A DNA stretch of 35,597 nucleotides from an uncultured Selenomonadales bacterium (GTDB lineage Bacteria; Bacillota; Negativicutes; Selenomonadales; Selenomonadaceae), in contig CALFJE010000008.1 of assembly GCA_937877545.1 (NCBI GenBank), positions 1 to 35,597 of the forward strand, given 5' to 3'. The notes under the pieces were generated by a model that saw nothing but the letters and a program-made list of their open reading frames with translations, was not told where the DNA came from and made no database searches. The position numbers and the translations under genes were made by a program. Shown here piece after piece: positions 15,001-22,079 of the stretch. Each line of letters begins with the position of its first letter. Positions within the stretch are counted from its first letter, which is position 1.

Positions 15001-18000
15001 GAGGAAAAAGTTGCAAGCACGGGCTACGATGCCGGCGAAGACGCGGGCGGCAATATCATCTACAGGAAAGCCGGCACAACCAAGACGACGATTAGCAACC
15101 TGACGGAAGATCCTTACTTTGCTGACGGCGTGTTTACGATTAACTCCTATGGTATTGTCGAGGGCAAGAATGCCGTGCTTACTACCAAGAGCGGCTACAC
15201 GCTCGCGCTTGCTGACCCCGATAACATCAGCAGCACCTACGCATTTTCCAAGGCAAAGAACGCAACCAAGGCGACTTACAATCGCGTGGACAGCGGCTAT
15301 ACTCTCGCGGCGAACGCAAAATCTATCAACTACTCCAACGAAGCCAAGCCCACCGCCGTTGCCACTATCAGCGGCTTGAAGAAAGACGTCGAGATTGACC
15401 CCGAAACCGGCAAGATTATCAATACTACCACGACAACAGATGAAGAAACCGGCGAAACGACGACCACGACCACCATAGTCGGCGACGGCATAACGGTCGG
15501 CACGAACGCCAACGGTGAACCGATTCTCACGCTGGACAGGGCGATACTCGGCGCAAACAACGTAACGCTCGGCAAAAACGACAACTACAGCTTGGCGATA
15601 AACGCGACGGACTGCGCCCCCGATACCGTCTCCCCGACACTGACTTTAAGCAGCAGCGGCACGGCGACGATTAAGGAAGGCACGTCCGAAGGTTGGACGC
15701 TCACCGCACCCAAGACGATTACTTACACCAAGGAAAAGCTTTCGACTGTGGCGACGATTAGCGGCTTGCCGAAAACCTCCACGATTAGCGACAGCAACGT
15801 CGATTATTCAACCGGCGTGATAACTTTGGGCAAAGACGAACTCGACGGGGCAAAGAAAATTACGCTCAAAGACGGCACGTCCAAGAGCTACACGCTGACA
15901 ATCAACAAGACCAGCGACGTTGTTCCGACGGAATACGAAAATCCGAAATGGACTTTCAGCAACGGCAAAGCTGTCCTCAAAGACGGCACGTCGGGCGGCT
16001 GGCTCGTCACCAACAGCAAGACTTTGACCTATCAAACCGCCAAGCTCACCAATGTTGCGACGGTTACCGGGTTGCCCAAAAATCTGGCGGTATGGAACGG
16101 CGAACTTTACATAGCCGCAACGGACGAAAAAGGCAAAATCATTTACCAAACAGACGAAGACGGCAATTTCCTTTACGACGACGACGGCAACAAAATTCCT
16201 GAGCTTGCTGAAGGCAGTTCCGAGCCTGTTCTTACCTTCACCGAAGCCACTTACGATTCCAACGGCAACCTGAGGAAAGCCGGAACCATCAATGTATCGA
16301 AAGCTCTGCTCGACGTGGAGTCTGATATTCTCGTCAAAGAGACAAGTAAAGGCGCAGGGGACGCTGTAAAGGGTGTCAAGAAGCTTACGATTGGCACCAA
16401 GGACGATTACGTCTTTGCATTCGATACCGAAGATTCTCCCGACAGCCCCGGTGCAGGCGATACGCCTAATTACACGGCGACCAAAACCGCTAACGGCACT
16501 GTGGAATATACTGTCGACATGAGTGCAGGCTATGTGTTCTCCAACGGTGACAAAACTCTCACCTACTCACCCGAAGGCACGACGACGCTCGCGAAGATCA
16601 CGGGGCTTTCCTCCACCAACCTCAAGAAACAAAGCGGGCAAGACGCAGATAACACCGTTGACGTAAGCAGCGAGAGCGACTTGATTGTAATTGACAACAC
16701 CAAGAAGACAATCACGCTGAAAGAGGACGCGCTTGCAGGCGTCACCAAGACGGTTAAGCTCACGAGCGACGATTACAGCTTGGTAGTTGACAGCGGTCTT
16801 GAGCCTACAGTCCTTAGCAGCCCGACATGGTCAGTCAGCGGCACGAAAGCCACGCTTAGGGAAGGCACGACCGCCGGCTACACGGCTTCGGAAGACGGCA
16901 AGACAGTGACGTACACGGCGGCTACGGCGGACGATACCATTGCGATTATCACGGGTCTCAAAAAGGGCAACAAGGTAGTCGACGGCAAGATTGACGGTAT
17001 TTCAGTTTACCCGTCGTTGAAGACGATTGCGGTTTCAAGCAAAGTTTTGGGAACGACGGACGTTTCACTCGACGCCGAAAGCGAATACAGCTTCGATACC
17101 GAGGATCTGCCCACGCCTGCGCCCGACGAGCCGCAATGGACGGTCAGCAAGGGTACGGCTACGCTCAAGCAGAATGTCACGGCAGGTTTCACGCCTTCCA
17201 ACAACAACAAGCTCCTCACCTACACGCCCGCGAAGTCGAACGCAACCCTCGTGACAGTTACGGGGCTCAACCCCTCCTATGACTACACCGTCAATCAAAG
17301 CGCACTCACCTGGGACGAAAGCACCAACACAATCCTGCTCGGCGCGGACGCCCTCACCAACAAGAAAGTCGCTATCAAAGAGAAGAACAGCGGCTATACG
17401 CTTGAACTCGGCGATGATGTCCCGTTGGCGGCGGAAGCCGTGACCGAATGGGTAACCAGCGGCACGACGGCGACCTATAAGGAATACACGCCTGCTTATT
17501 ACAAGAAGAATCTTACCACGGGCGCAATCGACTATACCGCCGAATCCAAACCCGCGCACACCTACGTAACAATCAGCGGGCTCAAGAAGGGCGCAACTAT
17601 AAGCTCAAGCGACGTTAAGAACAAAGTTATCACGCTGAAAGACTCGCAACTCGGCACTTCCACTGTCACCTTGAAAGACGGCGAAGACAAAGATTATACC
17701 CTCAGGCTCAGCAGCAGTGTTACCAAAACCGAACAATCCGGCGCAGAGTGGACTAACAGCAAAGGCACCGCGACGCTTAAAGGAACTTTGACGGCGGGCT
17801 ACACTCTCGCGGCTAACGGCAAATCCATTACCTATTTGAGCAAGGATAAAACTAATCAGACCTTCGCAACCGTCACGGGTCTTAAAAATGATGCGACTGT
17901 CGTTCCCGAGGCCGACGAGGACGGCGTCATCACGTTGAGCTACGATCAACTCAATGGCAAGGCTGTCAAGCTCACCAATTCTAATGGCAGCACCTACACG

Positions 18001-18909
18001 CTCGCGCTGGACAGCGGAGTCACCGAATCCAAGGTAACAGAAATCATGCCGACGGCTACCGTTACCGACGAGGAAACCGGAGAAACGGGAGTAACTTCGA
18101 CGTGGGCTGTCAAGAACGGCACGGCAACGTTGAAAGGAGCCGTTTCGGAAGGCTACAAGCTCACGGACAGCAACAACATTGCCTATACCAAGGAAACCAC
18201 GTACAAGACGGTTGACGAGGAAAAGGTTTATACGTATCAGACGCTCGTAACGGTTTCGGGTGTTGCCAGCGGCGCGAAATTGGACATCGTCGATGAGGAT
18301 GATACGACAATCAACCTCAAGAGTAACCAGCTCACCAGCAAGGTCACAGTCAGCGACACGAAGGGCTATTACGACTATAACTTTGCCAGCGACTACACGA
18401 ACTCGACGATAGTCGGCAGCACGGGCGCGGACAGCATTACGGTCGAAGGCACGGGCTTGACGCTCAACACCGGCAAGGGCAACGATTATGTCGACTTCGC
18501 CAACAGCGGCAACACGTTCGTCTACGCTACGGGCGAGGGCAATGACGTTATCGCGGACTTCACGGTAAACAGCGACAGAGTCAAGATCACGTCGGGCAAG
18601 TCTATCACGCTCACCAATGACGGCGAAGATACGATTATCAAGGTCGACAAAGGCACCATTACGCTCAAAGACCAAACCTTGAGCTCGTTCGTCTACTACG
18701 ACAAGAACGACAATCCCGTTGCGTTGTCTGCTGTTGCGGACTTGATGGAGTCGGATAACTTCATGACGGCGGAGGACGACCTCGGCGCGATAACGGGCAC
18801 GGGCGACTTGCTCGGCGACCTGGCAGATACGCAAGCCTTCCCGAACTCCGACCTCACCACGCTCACCAAACAGAGCACGCTCGTCACTTACGGCAACGAC
18901 AAGAAATAA
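12076..18909 (+). CDS. Giant repetitive extracellular protein with RTX-like C-terminus (2277 aa)
   Basis: The protein consists of about 16-17 degenerate modules of roughly 120-140 residues. Each has a GYTL...GKSITYT strand pair, a core of the type ATVSGLKKG or ATVTGL, a segment ITL...L...V, a GYTLAL strand and a W...GTATLK stretch. Composition is Thr, Asp, Lys, Gly and Ser rich with almost no Cys, typical of secreted beta-rich adhesins or surface-layer fibres. Near residues 2110-2215 come RTX-like repeats (GADSITVEG, TGKGNDYVDF, TGEGNDVIADF), which in the hemolysin family bind calcium. There is no N-terminal signal peptide, which fits type I secretion by an uncleaved C-terminal signal (inference); no transporter gene is in the window. 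ATG at 12076 follows AAGGAGAGG; the frame is open further upstream but that crosses the promoter. Exact function unknown. Confidence 0.88.
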   Translation: MATSQRSWELSGNTLTYKIDGATVATIGGVSNTIAISKDADGIGSITDGSVEVYTDTDGKLTFKLYSSAFTGKNVTLTQKAKNTYPCKLELGNDVSGVSIDTSTAVMSSDVTKGTATVKANLTEGYALTSETKITYTAAKKSQTIATVSGLLKDTKKTTFENGTYGTATEDDDGNTVYVYDDDESAIYFDQANNKITLRGYNEDTGKSTVLGTTNVTITNSNGASYTLDFDRSKVYDDADTQVTNGIIGWDVSSTAKASTATYKKYTPAHYSYDESKNAIVYHKQADVATYAVVKGLAGNLAVNDTNSNAIVNSDDITVVSLNTDTKVITLTGGTDTDDNNKTVYTGALTNGSVTFDTKKTESNYTLALAEDYSPALSDTPNYAWSASGKTTKTATLKGALTEGWKVASTGKSITYSKATTATTLATISGLDKSVVAKKVDGVSSLGVDVKEGTTTTFNAGAAIGEADSETGKTAITLNDYALGSSNVLIAGDYGYILAVDGVDNAASAKAASRKNDNWIWSFDKTTGTATYSQYTPEYYTLDANGNSIAYTEGAATKTLATVTGLATNLTVSDDGKSLGAYVKKYNEETKKNETVWDNYVTIEDGDKSGVITLSKEALADQDIEVDSATGYSYTLALDEEDADEITEPADFLQFSFEGTTAKLRSGKIKGYKLSTNNKALTFTAGDEGTIVATVTGLKSGLKVSDLEKTEDAEGNVLYTNHIGVTATGTATDDDGKEYTYTYVTEGLTVGTVTNTPKSNKVEAPENPALILTSDVLDNRDVTVSTGDYQLTLADEEGNQISADETTKKTVLSPASENTTSWKTNGSTAILVPYTAESWTEVIDTGKKSTINNVSVSDAVFSIKYAAAVKGETIATLTGLNSKALTLDNSTGQIDGIDASGVTAETNEETGKVTYSGSITLSNKVLNKTDVIITPEDTDKMTASITLGLSEDVTLTSSVDTTGSGLNETSHVYTYEEKVASTGYDAGEDAGGNIIYRKAGTTKTTISNLTEDPYFADGVFTINSYGIVEGKNAVLTTKSGYTLALADPDNISSTYAFSKAKNATKATYNRVDSGYTLAANAKSINYSNEAKPTAVATISGLKKDVEIDPETGKIINTTTTTDEETGETTTTTTIVGDGITVGTNANGEPILTLDRAILGANNVTLGKNDNYSLAINATDCAPDTVSPTLTLSSSGTATIKEGTSEGWTLTAPKTITYTKEKLSTVATISGLPKTSTISDSNVDYSTGVITLGKDELDGAKKITLKDGTSKSYTLTINKTSDVVPTEYENPKWTFSNGKAVLKDGTSGGWLVTNSKTLTYQTAKLTNVATVTGLPKNLAVWNGELYIAATDEKGKIIYQTDEDGNFLYDDDGNKIPELAEGSSEPVLTFTEATYDSNGNLRKAGTINVSKALLDVESDILVKETSKGAGDAVKGVKKLTIGTKDDYVFAFDTEDSPDSPGAGDTPNYTATKTANGTVEYTVDMSAGYVFSNGDKTLTYSPEGTTTLAKITGLSSTNLKKQSGQDADNTVDVSSESDLIVIDNTKKTITLKEDALAGVTKTVKLTSDDYSLVVDSGLEPTVLSSPTWSVSGTKATLREGTTAGYTASEDGKTVTYTAATADDTIAIITGLKKGNKVVDGKIDGISVYPSLKTIAVSSKVLGTTDVSLDAESEYSFDTEDLPTPAPDEPQWTVSKGTATLKQNVTAGFTPSNNNKLLTYTPAKSNATLVTVTGLNPSYDYTVNQSALTWDESTNTILLGADALTNKKVAIKEKNSGYTLELGDDVPLAAEAVTEWVTSGTTATYKEYTPAYYKKNLTTGAIDYTAESKPAHTYVTISGLKKGATISSSDVKNKVITLKDSQLGTSTVTLKDGEDKDYTLRLSSSVTKTEQSGAEWTNSKGTATLKGTLTAGYTLAANGKSITYLSKDKTNQTFATVTGLKNDATVVPEADEDGVITLSYDQLNGKAVKLTNSNGSTYTLALDSGVTESKVTEIMPTATVTDEETGETGVTSTWAVKNGTATLKGAVSEGYKLTDSNNIAYTKETTYKTVDEEKVYTYQTLVTVSGVASGAKLDIVDEDDTTINLKSNQLTSKVTVSDTKGYYDYNFASDYTNSTIVGSTGADSITVEGTGLTLNTGKGNDYVDFANSGNTFVYATGEGNDVIADFTVNSDRVKITSGKSITLTNDGEDTIIKVDKGTITLKDQTLSSFVYYDKNDNPVALSAVADLMESDNFMTAEDDLGAITGTGDLLGDLADTQAFPNSDLTTLTKQSTLVTYGNDKK

Positions 18910-18929
18910 ACTCTAAGTCAGAATCACCC

Positions 18930-18963
18930 AAGGCAGTCTCGAACTTTCGGGGCTGTCTTTTTA
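18930..18963 (+). terminator. Rho-independent terminator of the giant gene
   Basis: A stem of up to 13 bp including G-U pairs (AGGCAGTCTCGAA from 18931 with TTCGGGGCTGTCT) is followed by a T-run at about 18958-18962. It begins 22 nt after the stop codon. Confidence 0.8.
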
Positions 18964-19021
18964 CTTAGGAATTAGGAATCGGGAATCAGGGAGCAGGTTT
19001 TACTAATCCCTAATCCCTAAT
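18964..19021. repeat. Heptamer tandem repeat present as an inverted pair
   Basis: The left arm has direct heptamers CTTAGGA, ATTAGGA, ATCGGGA, ATCAGGG (18964-18991). The right arm has the opposite orientation: TAATCCC twice and TAATA (19004-19022). The arms can pair through ATTAGG-type segments. It fills the gap between the giant gene's terminator and the tRNA promoter. Confidence 0.65.
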
Positions 19022-19026
19022 AAACA

Positions 19027-19055
19027 TTGACATTGCGTAAGGTTTTTGTTATTAT
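19027..19055 (+). promoter_or_regulatory. Sigma70-type promoter of tRNA-Ser
   Basis: Perfect TTGACA (19027-19032), 17-bp spacer, TATTAT (19050-19055). The mature tRNA begins 10 nt after the -10 box, the usual arrangement for a tRNA gene. Confidence 0.85.
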
Positions 19056-19065
19056 CGGCGCGTTT

Positions 19066-19154
<89 letters not shown>

Positions 19155-19188
19155 CAACCGCGACACGTAACGTTAAGCAAATATATTT

Positions 19189-19210
19189 TCGCCTTCGGGC
19201 GATTATTTTT
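19189..19210 (+). terminator. Short terminator after tRNA-Ser
   Basis: A 5-bp stem TCGCC / GGCGA closed by the stable TTCG tetraloop is followed by TTATTTTT. It probably ends the tRNA transcript; read-through into the receiver gene 20 nt later is possible. Confidence 0.6.
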
Positions 19211-19229
19211 AGGGAAGGCGGCGACACTC

Positions 19230-19658
19230 ATGGAGAATGCCGAGCAACAAAAGTTGCGAATAATGATAACCGACGACTCGCGACTCCTGCGCAAGAAATT
19301 GCGAGAGGAACTCGAACGGCTCAACTGCGAAGTCATCGAGGCGGTAAACGGCAAAGAGGCAATAACGTTCGTATTGGAACACGAGCTTGACGGCATCATC
19401 TTGGATATAGTCATGCCGGTGGTCGGCGGAATAGCGGCGTTGCAAGTCATTCGCGAAGTAGCTCCCGACGTTCCCGTCGTCATGTTGAGTTCCATGGGCA
19501 CGCCGCAAAAGTTAATGCAATGCCTCAAAATGGGCGCGATAGACTTCATCAACAAGCCCTATACCAGAGAGCAAATCATCCACACGGTCGAGCGGCTGAA
19601 GCGATTGCGTACAAAGCGGCAGGAAAAAGTTAAAGCCATCGTGGAGGGCAACGTTTAA
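19230..19658 (+). CDS. Single-domain response regulator, CheY-like
   Basis: A stand-alone receiver domain of 142 residues. The acidic pocket Asp15-Asp16 (ITDDSRLLRKKL), the phospho-acceptor Asp59 (GIILDIVMP), Ser87-Ser88 (VVMLSSMG) and Lys109 (FINKPY) are all present, so it should be phosphorylated normally. There is no output domain, so it acts by protein binding, as in chemotaxis or another relay (inference). No histidine kinase or chemotaxis gene is adjacent. The basic tail RLRTKRQEKVKA is slightly longer than in classical CheY. A GGGAAGG site lies upstream. The cupin gene follows after 20 bp. Confidence 0.92.
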   Translation: MENAEQQKLRIMITDDSRLLRKKLREELERLNCEVIEAVNGKEAITFVLEHELDGIILDIVMPVVGGIAALQVIREVAPDVPVVMLSSMGTPQKLMQCLKMGAIDFINKPYTREQIIHTVERLKRLRTKRQEKVKAIVEGNV

Positions 19659-19678
19659 TCTGACGGGAGGTTTTTGAC

Positions 19679-20023
19679 ATGCCGATTATTGAACAGAATA
19701 CGGTTTCGGCAAAAAATAAGGCGGGCGGCAAGGGCGAAATTTTTATCACGCACCTGTTGACGCCTGCGGAGCTTGTCGGCAAGTGCGGCATGTTCGCGAA
19801 GGTAAGGATACCTGCGGGCGCGTCGCTGGGCGTTCACCAACACGTCGGCACCAACGAGACGTATCATATCTTGCAGGGCACGGCGACTTACACCGACAAC
19901 GGCGCGACGTACACCGTCAAAGCGGGCGATACGACCTATTGCGCGGACGGCGACACCCACGGCATTGAAAATATCGGCGACGACGATTTAATCTTTATCG
20001 CGCTGATAATTATCACCAAATGA
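19679..20023 (+). CDS. Cupin-domain protein (114 aa)
   Basis: A single small cupin barrel. Motif 1 is visible as GASLGVHQHVGTNETYHILQG, with the His-X-His...Glu metal ligands, and motif 2 as GDTHGIENIGDDDL, with the second-site His. Such proteins bind a divalent metal and may be isomerases, dioxygenases or sugar-binding proteins; the substrate cannot be told from sequence. ATG follows GGGAGG with about 9 nt spacing. It lies 20 bp after the receiver gene and is probably cotranscribed with it; no terminator is seen between the two. Confidence 0.9.
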   Translation: MPIIEQNTVSAKNKAGGKGEIFITHLLTPAELVGKCGMFAKVRIPAGASLGVHQHVGTNETYHILQGTATYTDNGATYTVKAGDTTYCADGDTHGIENIGDDDLIFIALIIITK

Positions 20024-20031
20024 ATTACTTA

Positions 20032-20060
20032 TTGCGCTGATAAAATTCCTGTGCTAAGAT
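20032..20060 (+). promoter_or_regulatory. Promoter of the YjfB-like gene
   Basis: TTGCGC (20032-20037) and TAAGAT (20055-20060) are 17 bp apart, with the start codon 31 nt further on. The -35 is weak. No flagellar sigma28 consensus is recognisable. Confidence 0.5.
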
Positions 20061-20090
20061 ACGGGCATCTAAGGAAAGGAGTTGGCGGCA

Positions 20091-20270
20091 ATGGATATGG
20101 CAATCGCGGCGATGTCGGTCGATATGAACCAAGCGCGCCTTCAACAGGAGCTGGGTGTGTCGGTCTTGAAAATGGCAATGGCGGCAGAAACTTCGGGTGT
20201 CGAGGAGGCTTTGGAGGTCGTCGAGAGCCTCGATCCCAACCTCGGAAACAATCTTGACGTGACGGCGTAA
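20091..20270 (+). CDS. YjfB-family putative motility peptide (59 aa)
   Basis: A short helical peptide starting MDMAIAAMSVDMNQARLQQE and continuing VSVLKMAMAAETSG, the pattern of the YjfB family, described as putative motility proteins in Firmicutes. The molecular role is unknown. ATG at 20091 follows AAGGAG by 9-10 nt; an in-frame TTG three codons upstream would overlap this spacing region. Together with the nearby CheY-like receiver it hints at motility, but the two genes appear to have separate promoters. Confidence 0.85.
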   Translation: MDMAIAAMSVDMNQARLQQELGVSVLKMAMAAETSGVEEALEVVESLDPNLGNNLDVTA

Positions 20271-20278
20271 TAAAGGGC

Positions 20279-20307
20279 TTGATTTTTCAACGCTATTCTG
20301 CTAAATT
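20279..20307 (+). promoter_or_regulatory. Promoter of the HU gene
   Basis: TTGATT (20279-20284), 17-bp spacer, TAAATT (20302-20307), followed 35 nt later by the HU start codon behind AAAGGAGG. Confidence 0.55.
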
Positions 20308-20342
20308 CTGCAGGTAATTTTTCCAAAGGAGGAAATCATTTT

Positions 20343-20618
20343 ATGACGAGAGCTGAATTGATAGTGAACGTTGCCGAAAAGGCTAACCTCGACCGCAAGG
20401 CGGCGGAGCGTGCGGTTGCGGCGACTTTTGAGGCGATTAAACTCGCGCTGGTCGAAGGCGACAAAGTACAAGTCTTGGGCTTCGGCACATTTGAGAATCG
20501 CGTACGCAAGTCACGCAAAGGGCGCAACCCTCGTACGGGCGAGGAAATCGAAATCAAGGCGTCGAATCTGCCGTCCTTCAAAGCGGGCAAGAGTTTGAAA
20601 GAAGCGGTCAATCCCTAA
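20343..20618 (+). CDS. hup: DNA-binding protein HU
   Basis: HU is the small dimeric nucleoid protein that bends DNA without strong sequence preference. The 91-residue chain shows the family layout: N-terminal helices (MTRAELIVNVAEKANL), the LGFGTFENRVR turn, the DNA-binding arm with RKGRNPRTGEEI including the intercalating proline, and the C-terminal SFKAGKSLKEAV. ATG follows AAAGGAGG. It is monocistronic, with its own promoter and a terminator just after the stop. IHF is unlikely given the arm sequence and lineage. Confidence 0.97.
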   Translation: MTRAELIVNVAEKANLDRKAAERAVAATFEAIKLALVEGDKVQVLGFGTFENRVRKSRKGRNPRTGEEIEIKASNLPSFKAGKSLKEAVNP

Positions 20619-20628
20619 GGACTTTTCG

Positions 20629-20660
20629 CAGGGTCGGGCAAAGTGCTCGGCTCTGTTTTT
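20629..20660 (+). terminator. Rho-independent terminator of the HU gene
   Basis: An 11-bp stem with G-U pairs (CAGGGTCGGGC 20629-20639 with GCTCGGCTCTG 20645-20655) is followed by TTTTT. Confidence 0.85.
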
Positions 20661-20676
20661 GTTAGCGGAGGGAAAA

Positions 20677-21363
20677 ATGTTTGACGCGGAAAATTTACGA
20701 CGGGAACTTTTCAAGCTGAGCGACGAGGATTATCGAGCTTTTCAAGCCAAAATCGTCCCGAACGTCACCAAGGAAAATTTTATGGGCATTCGGACGCCTA
20801 ACCTTAATCGCTTCGTGAAGGAGTACTTTCAAGCCGCCGACGCGGAAAGTTTTCTGAACGACTTGCCGCATAAATATTTTGAGGAAAATTCGATTCATGC
20901 GCTGTTAATCTCCGCGCTCAAGGATTTTGGCGACTGCTTGAACGCGACGAAAAATTTCCTGCCTTACGTCGACAATTGGGCAACGTGCGATTCAATCACG
21001 CCGAAAATCTTTAAGCGGCACGTGACGGAGTTGTACGCAGAAATTTCGACGTGGTTGGCGTCCGAACACGTCTACACCGTCCGATTCGGCTTGAATATGT
21101 TGCGAACATTTTATCTCGATGAAAACTTTGACGTGAAATATCTCGAACGGGTAGCGGCGGTTGAAGCGCGGGATTATTACGTCGAAATGATGGCGGCATG
21201 GCTTTTCGCGACGGCACTCGTCAAACACTTCGACGCGACGATACCCTTTTTGACGGGACGCAAATTGACGCCGCGCCTCCACAATCGGACGATACGAAAG
21301 GCGTTGGAAAGTCGGCGAATCGCGGCGGAGCAGAAAACCTTTTTGCGCGGGCTAAGGATATGA
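20677..21363 (+). CDS. DNA alkylation repair protein, AlkD-like (228 aa)
   Basis: AlkD-family glycosylases remove N3- and N7-alkylated purines using HEAT-like helical repeats rather than base flipping. Visible features are the helical repeat pattern, MGIRTPNLNRFVKEY at the N-terminus, NDLPHKYFEENSIHALLI, and the active-site type segment YVDNWATCDSITPKIF with the family Trp and Asp. The length matches the family. ATG at 20677 follows GGAGGG; the frame is open 18 nt upstream but that overlaps the HU terminator. It overlaps the next gene by ATGA and probably heads a three-gene operon. Confidence 0.92.
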   Translation: MFDAENLRRELFKLSDEDYRAFQAKIVPNVTKENFMGIRTPNLNRFVKEYFQAADAESFLNDLPHKYFEENSIHALLISALKDFGDCLNATKNFLPYVDNWATCDSITPKIFKRHVTELYAEISTWLASEHVYTVRFGLNMLRTFYLDENFDVKYLERVAAVEARDYYVEMMAAWLFATALVKHFDATIPFLTGRKLTPRLHNRTIRKALESRRIAAEQKTFLRGLRI

Positions 21364-22079
21364 AGACGGCGATAATCACGGGCGGCACGTCGGGCATAGG
21401 GCTTGCGGCGGCTAAAATTTTCCTTACACACGGTTATAACTGCGCGGTTGTCGGCAGGAGCCGTGCGCGTTTTGAGCAGATTAAGCCCGAACTCGGCGGG
21501 AACGTCGAATTTATATCGGCGGACGTGCGGCGCGTCGAGGACTGCGACAAAATCATTTCGCGGACGGTTGAACATTTCGGCGGCGTCGACGTGCTTGTAA
21601 ACAGCGCGGGCATTTATCGCGAGGGCGCGATTGTCGACACCGACGCGGCGACTTTCGACGACATTTTTAGCACGAACGTTAAAGGTACGTTTTTCGTGAC
21701 GCGGGCGGCGGTCGGCGAGCTGATTAAGCGTCGGGGCGCGATTGTCAACGTGGCGAGCGACGCGGGGCTTAAAGGCAATTATTTCTGCGCGGCGTATTCG
21801 GCAAGTAAGGGCGCGGTCGTGGCGTTGACGCGTTCCTTGGCGTTGGAGCTGGCAAGTTTCACCGTGCGCGTTAATTGCGTTGCGCCGGGCGACATCTTGA
21901 CGCCGCTGACGTTGAATCAGCTCAAAGCGTCGGGAGACACCGTTGAGGATTTGGCGCGAGTTTATCCGTTGGGCAGAATCGGCACACCCGACGAGGCAGC
22001 GGAGGCGATTTACTTTTTGGCAACGGCGAATTTCATCACGGGCGCGATTTTGAGCGTCGACGGCGGGCTGACGGCGTGA
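21360..22079 (+). CDS. Short-chain dehydrogenase/reductase (239 aa)
   Basis: A classical SDR with an NAD(P)-binding Rossmann fold. The cofactor motif TGGTSGIG is near residues 7-14, NSAGIY is the NNAG-type motif, a Ser precedes the catalytic YSASK (Tyr-X-X-X-Lys), and PGDILTP follows. VGRSR after strand 2 suggests NADPH preference (inference). It resembles FabG-type 3-oxoacyl reductases, but the genomic context does not show fatty-acid synthesis, so the substrate stays open. The ATG start overlaps the AlkD stop (ATGA) behind AAGGAT. Its TGA stop overlaps the GTG start of the next gene. Confidence 0.93.
   Translation: MKTAIITGGTSGIGLAAAKIFLTHGYNCAVVGRSRARFEQIKPELGGNVEFISADVRRVEDCDKIISRTVEHFGGVDVLVNSAGIYREGAIVDTDAATFDDIFSTNVKGTFFVTRAAVGELIKRRGAIVNVASDAGLKGNYFCAAYSASKGAVVALTRSLALELASFTVRVNCVAPGDILTPLTLNQLKASGDTVEDLARVYPLGRIGTPDEAAEAIYFLATANFITGAILSVDGGLTA

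Noticed and set aside
17605..18834. Long minus-strand open frame opposite the giant gene (409 codons)
   Set aside because: It is Arg/Val-rich mirror sequence of the repetitive plus-strand gene; its length follows from biased codon use.
12076..18909. The module repeats as a CRISPR or DNA-level tandem repeat
   Set aside because: Similarity is at protein level only; the DNA of the modules is strongly diverged and has no regular spacer pattern.
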